Positions 16,642 to 24,635 are shown, counted from the stretch's first letter. The stretch is 46,939 nt of DNA from Lachnospiraceae bacterium (GCA_017467845.1 JAFUKH010000097.1:1-46939); one strand, 5' to 3'. Numbers and translations are program-made. Notes: generated by a model from the sequence alone, not told the origin.

Positions 16642-17055
16642 ATGAAGATTTCAACAAGAGGAAGATATGCAATTGATCTGATGGTGCATTTGGCTCTGTA
16701 TGATAATGGTGAACCGATCAGTGTGAAAGATATTGCGGAGAGCGAGCAGATTTCCCTCAAGTATCTGGAACAGATAGTTTCCATGCTGCAAAAGGCCGGA
16801 TTTGTAAAAAGTATCCGTGGAGCACAAGGCGGTTATCGGTTAAAGAGAAATCCGGAAGAGTACTCTGTGGGAGAGATTCTTAGAGTGACGGAAGGGGACC
16901 TGGCACCGGTCAGCTGCATCGAAGAAGGAGATGTGGGGTGTGCACATAAGGCGACATGTTCCACAGTAAAAATCTGGAAAGAGCTGAATGCGGCAATCAA
17001 TGGTGTGGTAGATAACATATCACTGGCAGATTTGGTGGAATGGAACAGAAAATAA
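16642..17055 (+). CDS. iscR: IscR-like Rrf2 transcriptional regulator
   Basis: A 137-residue Rrf2 protein with the helix-turn-helix at 1-70 (KYLEQIVSMLQKAGF, IRGAQGGYRL) and Cys92, Cys100, Cys106 (C-x7-C-x5-C). In IscR the matching triplet binds [2Fe-2S] and gates DNA recognition; the first gap here is two residues longer. It lies 15 bases after the rhodanese-TtcA gene and about 100 bases before iscS, the usual IscR neighbourhood. The recognition segment is nearly the same as in the Rrf2 protein at 1338, so both may read the CCTAY-N7-RTAGG sites. The symbol is given by context. Confidence 0.9.
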   Translation: MKISTRGRYAIDLMVHLALYDNGEPISVKDIAESEQISLKYLEQIVSMLQKAGFVKSIRGAQGGYRLKRNPEEYSVGEILRVTEGDLAPVSCIEEGDVGCAHKATCSTVKIWKELNAAINGVVDNISLADLVEWNRK

Positions 17056-17105
17056 AGGGAAGATGCAGTTCTGATAAGTGTGAAATCAGAGCTGTTAATT
17101 AATAA

Positions 17106-17111
17106 TATAAT
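17106..17111 (+). promoter_or_regulatory. -10 element of the iscS operon promoter
   Basis: A perfect TATAAT lies upstream of iscS. No good -35 is visible at 16-18 bases, so an activator or an upstream AT-rich tract may be needed. Confidence 0.55.
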
Positions 17112-17113
17112 AT

Positions 17114-17130
17114 CATACTAAACGAGTAGG
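17114..17130 (+). promoter_or_regulatory. Putative Rrf2/IscR-type operator, site 5
   Basis: CATACTAAACGAGTAGG starts only two bases after the -10 box of the iscS operon. The left half deviates at one base from the other four sites. Confidence 0.6.
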
Positions 17131-17157
17131 ATAAGTATGAAAAGGAGGTTAGATGAT

Positions 17158-18342
17158 ATGAATAAAGTAATTTATTTAGATAATGCAGCAACAACGAAAG
17201 TGTATCCTGAGGTAGTGGAAGCTATGAATCCATATTTTACTCAAATTTATGGGAATCCATCTTCCATTTATTCCTTTGCGGGAGAGGCTACAAAGGCAGT
17301 GGCAAAAGCGAGAGAAACATTGGCAGATCTGATTCATGCCAATCCGGAAGAAGTGTACTTCACCGGTGGAGGATCTGAATCTGATAACTGGGCATTAAAA
17401 GCAACTGCGGAGGCTTATGCTAATAAAGGAAAGCATATCATTACCACAAAGATTGAGCACCATGCTATTCTTCATACCTGTGATTATCTTGAGAAGAGAG
17501 GCTATGAAGTAACTTATCTGGATGTGGATGAATATGGAACCATAAAGCTGGACGAGCTGGAAAAGGCCATTCGCCCGGATACGATTCTCATCTCTGTAAT
17601 GACTGCAAATAATGAGATTGGAACCATCCAACCGATTGCGGAAATCGGACAAATTGCGAAGGCACATGGAGTATTGTTCCATACCGATGCGGTGCAGGCA
17701 TTCGGACATATTGAAATCGATGTGGACAAGATGAATATTGATATGCTTAGTGCCAGTGGTCATAAAATAAACGGTCCGAAAGGAATCGGGCTGATGTATA
17801 TCCGAAAGGGTGTTAAAATTCGTTCCTTCATTCATGGTGGTGCTCAGGAGCGTTCGAGGAGAGCAGGTACCCACAATGTACCGGGTATCGTGGGATTTGC
17901 CAAGGCAGCTGAGCTTGCCAAGGCTTCCTTAGGTGACAGAATCGCCTATGAAACAGAGCTGAGAGATTATCTGATTGACAGAGTTCTTAAGGAGATTCCA
18001 TACAGCAGACTGAATGGCGCGAGAGAAAGCAGACTCCCCAATAATGCGAATTTCTGTTTTCAGTATATTGAAGGAGAGTCCTTATTGATTCTTCTGGACC
18101 AGAAGGGAATCTGTGGTTCCAGTGGTTCTGCTTGTACATCCGGTTCTTTGGATCCGTCCCATGTACTTCTGGCTATCGGACTTCCTCATGAAATTGCTCA
18201 TGGATCCCTTCGTCTCACGCTGTCGGAGGAAACAACAAAGGAAGAAATCGATTTTACAGTGGATGAGCTCAAGAAAATTGTGGAGAGGCTGAGAAGTATG
18301 TCTCCGTTATATGAAGATTTTTTGAAAAAAGGAGGAAAGTAA
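17158..18342 (+). CDS. iscS: Cysteine desulfurase IscS/NifS
   Basis: A 394-residue PLP enzyme that takes sulfur from cysteine for Fe-S clusters and tRNA thiolation. It has MNKVIYLDNAATTK at the start, the PLP lysine Lys203 in SGHKINGPKG, and the persulfide cysteine Cys326 in SGSACTSGS, a long-loop class I arrangement. The ATG at 17158 follows AAGGAGG; an ATG 21 bases earlier lies before that site. iscU starts after one base and mnmA follows, forming a sulfur-delivery operon with the operator at 17114. Confidence 0.95.
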   Translation: MNKVIYLDNAATTKVYPEVVEAMNPYFTQIYGNPSSIYSFAGEATKAVAKARETLADLIHANPEEVYFTGGGSESDNWALKATAEAYANKGKHIITTKIEHHAILHTCDYLEKRGYEVTYLDVDEYGTIKLDELEKAIRPDTILISVMTANNEIGTIQPIAEIGQIAKAHGVLFHTDAVQAFGHIEIDVDKMNIDMLSASGHKINGPKGIGLMYIRKGVKIRSFIHGGAQERSRRAGTHNVPGIVGFAKAAELAKASLGDRIAYETELRDYLIDRVLKEIPYSRLNGARESRLPNNANFCFQYIEGESLLILLDQKGICGSSGSACTSGSLDPSHVLLAIGLPHEIAHGSLRLTLSEETTKEEIDFTVDELKKIVERLRSMSPLYEDFLKKGGK

Positions 18343-18343
18343 T

Positions 18344-18787
18344 ATGTACAGTGAAAAAGTAATGGTTCACTTTAATAATCCCAGAAATGTGGGAGAAATA
18401 GAAAATGCCAGTGGTGTAGGTACCGTAGGAAATGCCAAGTGTGGCGATATTATGAGAATGTATCTGGATATTAACGAAGAGGGAATCATCCGGGATGTGA
18501 AGTTTAAAACCTTCGGCTGCGGCGCCGCAGTGGCGACCAGTAGCATGGCTACAGAGCTGGTAAAGGGAAAGACGGTGCAGGAAGCTTTGCAGGTGACAAA
18601 TAAAGCTGTATGTGAGGCTTTGGATGGTCTTCCGCCGGTAAAGGTACATTGCTCCCTTCTGGCAGAAGAGGCGATACATGCTGCACTATGGGATTATGCG
18701 GAGAAAAATCACATTGTTATTGAAGGTCTTGAAAAGCCTGTAAATGATATTTCAGAAAAAGAAGATGATGTCAGTGAGACTTATTAG
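18344..18787 (+). CDS. iscU: Fe-S cluster scaffold IscU (NifU N-terminal type)
   Basis: A 147-residue scaffold with the three cluster cysteines Cys33 (in KCGD, with Asp35), Cys59 (FGCGAA) and Cys103 (LPPVKVHC). The LPPVK stretch is the HscA-recognition motif of IscU proteins, although no hscA or hscB gene is in this window. It lacks the insertion that marks SufU. The last 25 residues are acidic and probably flexible. It is coupled to iscS and mnmA, with three or fewer bases between genes. Confidence 0.94.
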   Translation: MYSEKVMVHFNNPRNVGEIENASGVGTVGNAKCGDIMRMYLDINEEGIIRDVKFKTFGCGAAVATSSMATELVKGKTVQEALQVTNKAVCEALDGLPPVKVHCSLLAEEAIHAALWDYAEKNHIVIEGLEKPVNDISEKEDDVSETY

Positions 18788-18789
18788 TT

Positions 18790-19878
18790 ATGAAGAAGAG
18801 TGGTAAAGTTGTAGTTGGTATGTCCGGTGGAGTGGATTCCTCTGTGGCAGCCTATCTTTTGAAAGAACAAGGGTATGATGTCATCGGGGTAACCATGCAG
18901 ATATGGCAGGATGAAGCATATGATATGCAGTCTCATAATGGGGGCTGCTGTGGACTAAGTGCTGTGGATGATGCAAGGAGAGTTGCAGAGCAGATTGGGA
19001 TTCCCTATTATGTGATGAATTTTAAAGCCCCTTTTAAAGAGAAAGTAATTGACTATTTCATCTCTGAATACGAAGCGGGAAGGACGCCGAACCCCTGTAT
19101 CGCGTGCAACAGATATGTAAAATGGGAGTCACTGCTGCAACGCTCTCTGGAAATTGGGGCGGATTATATAGCTACAGGACACTATGCCAGAATAGAAAAG
19201 CTGGACAATGGGCGATATACGATTAGAAAATCTGTAACCGAGGAAAAGGACCAGACCTATGCACTGTACAGTCTGACACAGGAGCAGCTTGCCAGAACCC
19301 TGATGCCCATCGGGGAGTATTCGAAAAATGAAGTCAGGGCTATTGCAGAAAAGATTGGATTATCCATTGCATCCAAGCCGGACAGTCAGGATATATGTTT
19401 TGTTCCGGATGGAAAGTACGGAGATTTTATTGTCACCAATTCTTCAAAAGCGGTATTGCCGGGGAATTTTGTGGATACCAAAGGGAATATTCTGGGGCGA
19501 CACAAGGGGATTGTGAATTACACTGTTGGACAGCGCAAGGGACTTGGAATTGCCGCAGGAGAAAGAGTATATGTTGTGGAAATCCGCAGCGAGACAAATG
19601 AGGTAGTGCTGGGTGAGGATAGCGAACTCTGGACCCAAAGGGTTATCGCCAAAGATTTTAACTACGTATCCTTGGACAATCTTAGAGACGAAATAAGTGT
19701 TACCGCAAAAATACGATACAATCATAGAGGGGCGAAAGCCATCTTAAGAAAAATAGACGATACATGCGTAGAATGTATCTTCGAAGAGCCACAACGTGCT
19801 CCGACACCGGGACAGGCTTTGGTCTGCTACCGGAATAATTATGTCGTTGGCGGAGGTACCATTATAAAATCTTCTTGA
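18790..19878 (+). CDS. mnmA: tRNA-specific 2-thiouridylase MnmA
   Basis: A 362-residue enzyme that thiolates U34 of Lys, Glu and Gln tRNAs. It has a PP-loop GMSGGVDSSVAAYLL and the catalytic pair Cys103 (NPCIACN) and Cys203 (SQDICFVPDG); TPNPC and YTVGQRKGLGI are family hallmarks. The length is normal. As the last gene of the iscS-iscU-mnmA operon, it is placed to receive the IscS persulfide. Confidence 0.96.
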   Translation: MKKSGKVVVGMSGGVDSSVAAYLLKEQGYDVIGVTMQIWQDEAYDMQSHNGGCCGLSAVDDARRVAEQIGIPYYVMNFKAPFKEKVIDYFISEYEAGRTPNPCIACNRYVKWESLLQRSLEIGADYIATGHYARIEKLDNGRYTIRKSVTEEKDQTYALYSLTQEQLARTLMPIGEYSKNEVRAIAEKIGLSIASKPDSQDICFVPDGKYGDFIVTNSSKAVLPGNFVDTKGNILGRHKGIVNYTVGQRKGLGIAAGERVYVVEIRSETNEVVLGEDSELWTQRVIAKDFNYVSLDNLRDEISVTAKIRYNHRGAKAILRKIDDTCVECIFEEPQRAPTPGQALVCYRNNYVVGGGTIIKSS

Positions 19879-19906
19879 TTTCCATTACATTACGTGGTAT
19901 TGTTTT

Positions 19907-19926
19907 GACAGCTGACAAGACAGCTG
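19907..19926 (+). repeat. Direct repeat GACAGCTG x2 upstream of the PfoR-like gene
   Basis: Two copies of GACAGCTG (19907-19914 and 19919-19926), each containing the palindrome CAGCTG, are 12 bases apart. The first overlaps a TTGACA at 19905. No good -10 follows at normal spacing. It may be an operator. Confidence 0.4.
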
Positions 19927-19962
19927 TTAATGCTGTAATTATTTTGATACGAGGGCGATATT

Positions 19963-21012
19963 ATGGAAAAATTTAAGAAAGTAATGAATGAAATTTTTAT
20001 TGATGGTCTTAGCGGAATGGCACTTGGTCTGTTCTCTACATTGATTATCGGTACGATTATTTGTCAGATTGGTACGCTAATTGGTGGTACTATCGGTGCA
20101 TATCTGCTGACGATGGGAAATGTGGCAAAGACCCTGACCGGTGCGGGAATCGGCGTAGGTGCGGCATGTAAGCTTAAAAGTGCACCTCTTACTATGATTG
20201 CGGCAGCAGTTTGTGGCATGATTGGGGCATTCCCGTCTGCAATGACCATGGACAGTTTTGGTATCGGTAAGGGTGGCGAACCTTTAGGGGCATTTGTGGC
20301 AGCCTTGGCTTGTATTTACATGGGACGTCTGGTGGCAGGCAAGACCAAAGTGGATATTCTGGTTACGCCACTCCTATGCATCACTGTAGGTAGTGTGGTA
20401 GGCTTTGTAGTAGGACCTCCGATTACCCGGTTAATGACCTTCCTTGGAGAGATTGTGAACTTTAACGTGGAGCAGCATCCGGTTATCGGCGGTGTCATCG
20501 TATCCGTGCTGATGGGTATGATTTTGACCCTTCCTATTAGTTCTGCCGCAATCGGTATTTCTATGGGAATTACCGGGCTGGCAGCAGGTGCTGCTACGGT
20601 AGGCTGCTGCTGTAATATGGTGGGCTTTGCAGTGGCAAGCTATCGAGAGAATAAAGTGGGCGGTCTGATTGCTCAGGGTGTAGGAACCTCCATGCTGCAG
20701 GTGCCCAATATTGTTAAAAAGCCCATAATCTGGATTCCTGCCATTGTGTCTAGTGCAGTTCTTGGTCCTATTGCGTCCGCAGTGCTTGGTATGGTGAGTA
20801 CACCTCTCGGCTCCGGAATGGGTTCGGCAGGTTTTGTGGGGCAGATTGCAGCCTATGGAGCAATGGTAGAGAATGGTATGAATGGTGTGGCAGCCTTGGG
20901 ATTAATCCTTTTGATGCACTTTATTTTACCGGCAGTAATCACACTTGCTGTGTCGGAATTTATGCGAAAAAGGGGATTAATTGCACAAGGAGATATGGCT
21001 TTGGATGTGTAA
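19963..21012 (+). CDS. PTS EIIC-like membrane protein (PfoR-type, PTS_EIIC_2 family)
   Basis: A 349-residue, strongly hydrophobic protein with about ten membrane segments rich in Gly, Ala and Ile and a conserved GCCCNMVGFA stretch near residue 218. It resembles the PTS_EIIC_2 group, which includes the C. perfringens PfoR protein. These proteins lack the EIIA/EIIB partners of sugar permeases, and none is encoded nearby, so sugar phosphotransfer is doubtful. Its place after mnmA hints at a link to sulfur or thiol transport, which is inference only. Confidence 0.75.
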   Translation: MEKFKKVMNEIFIDGLSGMALGLFSTLIIGTIICQIGTLIGGTIGAYLLTMGNVAKTLTGAGIGVGAACKLKSAPLTMIAAAVCGMIGAFPSAMTMDSFGIGKGGEPLGAFVAALACIYMGRLVAGKTKVDILVTPLLCITVGSVVGFVVGPPITRLMTFLGEIVNFNVEQHPVIGGVIVSVLMGMILTLPISSAAIGISMGITGLAAGAATVGCCCNMVGFAVASYRENKVGGLIAQGVGTSMLQVPNIVKKPIIWIPAIVSSAVLGPIASAVLGMVSTPLGSGMGSAGFVGQIAAYGAMVENGMNGVAALGLILLMHFILPAVITLAVSEFMRKRGLIAQGDMALDV

Positions 21013-21057
21013 AACAAGGACTTTTTGGTAAAATGTTACAAAAATGTTAAAAATAGA

Positions 21058-21086
21058 TTGAGTAAAAAAGTTGCCTGTGGTAAAAT
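21058..21086 (+). promoter_or_regulatory. Promoter of the LytM-like/bactofilin operon
   Basis: TTGAGT-N17-TAAAAT, about 30 bases upstream of the ATG at 21118. Confidence 0.7.
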
Positions 21087-21117
21087 GATTTGGATTTTAT
21101 CGGAGGTAACTTTTTTT

Positions 21118-21864
21118 ATGGAACCTAAGAAACATAAACGTAAACTGAATCATGTTGTAATTGTAACTTCGGACGCAGTGGATGCCGGTGTGAAGCAGTT
21201 CAGATTCAGTCCGTGGGTAGTTCGTATTATTATCGGCGTACTTTGTGTAATTATCGGTGTTCTTCTCGGATATGTATCCTATGAGAAGAAAATCTGGGAA
21301 AGCGCAACGCTGAAGATCAGCGAATACCACGATGAGATTGAGGCCTTGGAAGCGGCACTTGTGCAGAAGGAAGAAGATACTACTGCAGAGAAGAATGCAC
21401 TGCAGGCAGAGATTGATGAATTAAACAACAAAATGGAAATTATGAGTGAGACCATCAACCAGAAGGTAGCGGCGGAGGCTGAGATGGTGGCAAGAATTGA
21501 AGCACTTACCATGCCAACCTTATTGCCCTTGTCAGGCTCTGCATCCATCGAGGAGCAGGCAGGAGATGCACCTATGTGTGTATTTACAGCTTCGGAGGGA
21601 GCACTGGTAGTTTCTGCTGCGGAGGGTACCGTATTTACATTGGTAGAGGATGCAGATTATGGTTATAATCTGACCATCGACCATGGTAACGGATATCAGA
21701 CCGTATATCGTAATAAGGGTGAGGCTCTTGTGAAGGTAGGCGATACGGTAAAACAGAATCAGACACTGTTCATTATTGGGGAAGAGAATACCGCACTGGG
21801 ATATCAGATGCTTAAGGATGGAGTATATGTGAATCCAACAGATATTATGGAAATCAGCGGTTAA
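21118..21864 (+). CDS. Membrane-anchored LytM/M23-like protein, predicted catalytically inactive
   Basis: A 248-residue protein with a basic N terminus, one membrane helix (about residues 36-57), a coiled coil (about 60-125) and a C-terminal M23/LytM-like fold (about 145-245: DYGYNLTIDHGNGYQTVYRNKGEALVKVGDTVKQNQTLFIIG). The zinc ligands are missing: the HLHFE motif is replaced by GYQMLKD and no HxxxD is present. It is therefore more likely a binding or scaffolding factor for other hydrolases, like EnvC/NlpD-type proteins. The start follows GGAGG; a longer frame begins upstream of the promoter. A bactofilin gene follows after 15 bases. Confidence 0.85.
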   Translation: MEPKKHKRKLNHVVIVTSDAVDAGVKQFRFSPWVVRIIIGVLCVIIGVLLGYVSYEKKIWESATLKISEYHDEIEALEAALVQKEEDTTAEKNALQAEIDELNNKMEIMSETINQKVAAEAEMVARIEALTMPTLLPLSGSASIEEQAGDAPMCVFTASEGALVVSAAEGTVFTLVEDADYGYNLTIDHGNGYQTVYRNKGEALVKVGDTVKQNQTLFIIGEENTALGYQMLKDGVYVNPTDIMEISG

Positions 21865-21879
21865 GAAAAGAGGTTACAA

Positions 21880-22374
21880 ATGTTTAAAAAGGAAGAGACT
21901 TCAGTAATCAAGACAATTCTGGGAAAGGGTTGCGTGGTTGGCGGGGATTTTACCTGTGAGACGGCAGCCAGAATCGATGGAACTGTTGAAGGCAACGTAA
22001 AGGTTTCCGGTCAGCTTATTGTAGGTGCCGGAGGGGTGATTCATGGTGATGTGGAAGCTACATCTATCGTAATCGGCGGCGAGATTATCGGTAATGTTAT
22101 TGCACCGGAGAGAGCAGAGCTGATTACTACGGCAAAGTTAATCGGAGATTTAAAGACCGGTGCTATTGTGATTGATGAGAATGCGATTTTCCAGGGAAAG
22201 TGCGATATGAATCAGGAAGAGGCAGACCCGGCCATGAAAGCAAAGAAACGTAAGGGAGCTGCGAAAACTGCAAAGAGATCTGCAAAGGCGGCTTTGGTAG
22301 AGGCACTTGCAGAAGTAAAAGAGAGTACGGAAGAAACCGTAGAAAATAGTGAAGAACAAAAAGAGCAGCCATAA
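21880..22374 (+). CDS. Bactofilin (polymer-forming cytoskeletal protein)
   Basis: A 164-residue bactofilin. The beta-helix domain spans about residues 12-110 and shows repeating short strands with Gly turns (GTVEGNVKVSGQLIVGAGGVIHGDV). A Lys/Ala-rich basic stretch (about 120-145) and an acidic end follow. Bactofilins form filaments that place cell-wall enzymes, and pairing with a LytM protein recalls CcmA-Csd1 of Helicobacter. The stop codon lies in the loop of a terminator hairpin. Confidence 0.92.
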   Translation: MFKKEETSVIKTILGKGCVVGGDFTCETAARIDGTVEGNVKVSGQLIVGAGGVIHGDVEATSIVIGGEIIGNVIAPERAELITTAKLIGDLKTGAIVIDENAIFQGKCDMNQEEADPAMKAKKRKGAAKTAKRSAKAALVEALAEVKESTEETVENSEEQKEQP

Positions 22375-22384
22375 GCTGCTCTTT
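22360..22384. terminator. Bidirectional terminator between convergent bactofilin and yerC genes
   Basis: A perfect ten-base stem AAAGAGCAGC/GCTGCTCTTT with a five-base loop that includes the bactofilin TAA. T-rich tracts follow on both strands, the better one on the minus strand. Confidence 0.85.
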
Positions 22385-22388
22385 CAAT

Positions 22389-22679
22389 TTACTTATTATT
22401 TAATCTTTCTAAAACTAATTCGTAGCCATCGTTACCGTAATTGAGAGAACGATTTACACGGCTGATTGTTGCGGTAGAAGCACCGGTCTTCTCTGCGATA
22501 TCAAGGTAGGTCTTTCCTTCCTTTAACATGGAGGCTACTTCAAATCGCTGGGATAAAGATAATAGTTCATTCACCGTACATAAATCTTCGAAGAAGTTAT
22601 AACACTCCTCTTTGTTTTCTAAGCTAAGAATAGCGTCAAATAGGCGATCAACAGCCTCAGTCTTAATTTTTTTATTCAT
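22389..22679 (-). CDS. yerC: YerC/YecD-type TrpR-like transcriptional regulator
   Basis: A 96-residue DNA-binding protein of the YerC/TrpR-like group: an N-terminal helical region (RLFDAILSLENKEECYNFFEDLC) then a helix-turn-helix with KTYLDIAEKTGASTATISRVNRSL. These are small regulators of unknown effector in Firmicutes. The start is the ATG after AAGGGAAG; an upstream start would lack a ribosome site. It is convergent with the bactofilin gene. Confidence 0.9.
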   Translation of the reverse strand: MNKKIKTEAVDRLFDAILSLENKEECYNFFEDLCTVNELLSLSQRFEVASMLKEGKTYLDIAEKTGASTATISRVNRSLNYGNDGYELVLERLNNK

Positions 22680-22735
22680 GTTATTTCTTCCCTTTCTTAG
22701 ATTCTTTTCTCTGGTTACCACTTAAACTCGTTGCA

Positions 22736-22764
22736 ATTTTATCATATTAAAGCAATGAAGTAAA
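22736..22764 (-). promoter_or_regulatory. Promoter of yerC
   Basis: On the minus strand, TTTACT-N17-TAAAAT with a TG one base before the -10 (extended -10). Confidence 0.65.
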
Positions 22765-22790
22765 GAGAAAATTTTAAAAACAAAAAAATC

Positions 22791-22819
22791 TTGTCATGTA
22801 GTATTGGATACTATATAAT
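22791..22819 (+). promoter_or_regulatory. Promoter of the DUF1836-PHP-HIT genes
   Basis: TTGTCA-N17-TATAAT, strong hexamers, 28 bases before the ATG at 22848. Confidence 0.82.
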
Positions 22820-22847
22820 AAATTTAAGTTTTTGGGGGAGGTGCGCT

Positions 22848-23468
22848 ATGACAATAGATGCGGAAAATTTGCTGGATAGTATCATGGAAAGCTTTTCTAG
22901 GATTAAGCATATAAAGCCTACAGATATTCCGGACATAGATTTATATATGGATCAGGTAACAACGTTCATGGATGAGAAGCTAAAGCCTTCCACCAGATAC
23001 CCGGGAGAGGATAAAATCCTGACAAAAACCATGATTAACAACTACACTAAGAATGATTTGATGCCACCGCCGGTGAAGAAGAAATATTCCAAGGAGCATG
23101 TGCTTCTTTTGATTTTTATTTATTATTTCAAAGGGGTGCTGTCCATCAATGATATCCATGCGGTACTAAAGCCACTGACAGATAAATACTTCCATAGTGA
23201 GGGAGATTTTAATCTGGAGGATGTGTATAATGAAGTATTTGATATGGAACGTTCGGAAGTGGATTCCTTAATGGAGGATGTGAAGAAGAAGTATGCAGAG
23301 GCTTGCGGTACCTTTCAGGAGGCACCGGAAGAGGACAGAGACTTTTTGCAGAAGTTTTCGTTTATCTGCATCTTGGGCTATGACGTATATATTAAGAGAC
23401 TTCTTATTGAAAAGATGATTGATGAGTTCGGTCTGCATGATAAGGATAAGGGGAATAAAGAGAAATGA
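22848..23468 (+). CDS. DUF1836 domain protein
   Basis: A 206-residue protein of the DUF1836 family, known mainly from Clostridia and Bacilli and thought to carry a MerR-like helix-turn-helix. The conserved region runs from about residue 20 (DIPDIDLYMDQVTTFMDEKL) through KTMINNYTKNDLMPPPVKKKYSKEHV, followed by helices. The ATG follows GGGGGAGGTG. The stop overlaps the start of the PHP gene by four bases. Its role is unknown; a regulator is plausible. Confidence 0.82.
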   Translation: MTIDAENLLDSIMESFSRIKHIKPTDIPDIDLYMDQVTTFMDEKLKPSTRYPGEDKILTKTMINNYTKNDLMPPPVKKKYSKEHVLLLIFIYYFKGVLSINDIHAVLKPLTDKYFHSEGDFNLEDVYNEVFDMERSEVDSLMEDVKKKYAEACGTFQEAPEEDRDFLQKFSFICILGYDVYIKRLLIEKMIDEFGLHDKDKGNKEK

Positions 23469-24187
23469 TACTGATGGATCTTCATACCCATACCATTGCC
23501 AGTGGTCACGGATATAGTACCTTAAAGGAAAATATCGAAATGGCCCAGGAAAGAGGCCTAAAGGTATTGGGTTTAAGTGAGCACGCACCGGGGATGCCGG
23601 GCGGTCCCAATATAATGTTTTTCTGGAATTATAAGTGTATTCCAAGACGGTACGGCGACCTTCGATTGATGTGCGGCGTAGAAGCTAATATTTGCGATTT
23701 GGAAGGCGGTCTGGATGTGGATGATTTCACTTTAAGCCGTATGGATTATGTGATTGCCAGTATGCACACACCCTGTCTGAAAAGTGGAAGTGCAGCGGAG
23801 AATACCAGAGCTGCAATTGGAGCTATGAACAATTCCTATGTGACTATTCTGGGGCATCCTGATGATTCCCGTTTCCCGCTGGATTATGACCTTCTGGTAA
23901 GAGAGGCAGTAAAGGCGAAGGTGGTATTGGAAGTAAATAATTCTTCCCTGCACCCTCTTGCGGCAAGACAGGGAGCCAGAGAGAATATTATTCTTATGCT
24001 TCAGAAATGCAAGGAATATGGGGGTCCGATTATTCTTGGTTCTGATGCCCATACCTGTTACGCGATTGGTGATTTTACGGAGGCAGAGGAAGTTCTTGTA
24101 GAGTTGAATTTCCCGCGAGAGCTGATTGTGAATGAGTCGTTAGAGAATTTGAGTTTAATTGAAAATAAGAATAATGTCCTGAAATAG
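23465..24187 (+). CDS. PHP-domain phosphoesterase (YcdX-like)
   Basis: A 240-residue metal-dependent hydrolase of the PHP superfamily. Metal-binding motifs are intact: MDLHTHT near the N terminus, SEHAPG, GVEAN, ASMHTP, GHPDD and the terminal SDAHTCYAIGD. YcdX-type enzymes hold a trinuclear metal site and act on phosphoesters; the substrate here is unknown. Translation is coupled to the DUF1836 gene by an ATGA overlap, and a HIT gene follows. Confidence 0.92.
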   Translation: MILMDLHTHTIASGHGYSTLKENIEMAQERGLKVLGLSEHAPGMPGGPNIMFFWNYKCIPRRYGDLRLMCGVEANICDLEGGLDVDDFTLSRMDYVIASMHTPCLKSGSAAENTRAAIGAMNNSYVTILGHPDDSRFPLDYDLLVREAVKAKVVLEVNNSSLHPLAARQGARENIILMLQKCKEYGGPIILGSDAHTCYAIGDFTEAEEVLVELNFPRELIVNESLENLSLIENKNNVLK

Positions 24188-24207
24188 TTCAGGAGAAAGA
24201 GGATAAA

Positions 24208-24627
24208 ATGAAGGATTGTAATTGCGGTTATTGCATGAGAGGCGAGCTTTTAGAGAAGTTCGGTATTTTTATTTGTGAGTTGGATGTAAGCAGCCTGATT
24301 TTATTTAAGGAGCAGAGCAAGCCGGGCAGATGTATCGTAGCTTATAAGGATCATGTCAGCGAAATCGTGGATATCTCTGATGAAGAGAGAAATGCATTTA
24401 TGGCAGATGTGGCAAGAGCTTCCAGAGCCATTCATGCAGCATTTAAGCCCAATAAAGTAAACTATGGTGCATATGGTGATACCGGTTGTCATCTTCACAT
24501 GCATCTTTGCCCTAAGTATGAAGGCGGAGATGAGTGGGGCGGAATCTTCCAGATGAATCCCGGCAAGGTGTATTTATCTGACGAAGAATACGCAGAAATG
24601 ATTGAAAAGATTAAAGCTAATTTATAA
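24208..24627 (+). CDS. HIT-family nucleotide hydrolase or transferase
   Basis: A 139-residue histidine-triad protein with the catalytic motif HLHMHLCP near residues 91-98. HIT proteins split nucleotide phosphoramidates or dinucleoside polyphosphates. The N terminus has four close cysteines (CNCGYC and a later one) that could bind metal, an unusual addition. It is third in the DUF1836-PHP-HIT run and is followed by the large palindromic element. Confidence 0.9.
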   Translation: MKDCNCGYCMRGELLEKFGIFICELDVSSLILFKEQSKPGRCIVAYKDHVSEIVDISDEERNAFMADVARASRAIHAAFKPNKVNYGAYGDTGCHLHMHLCPKYEGGDEWGGIFQMNPGKVYLSDEEYAEMIEKIKANL

Positions 24628-24635
24628 AGATAAGT

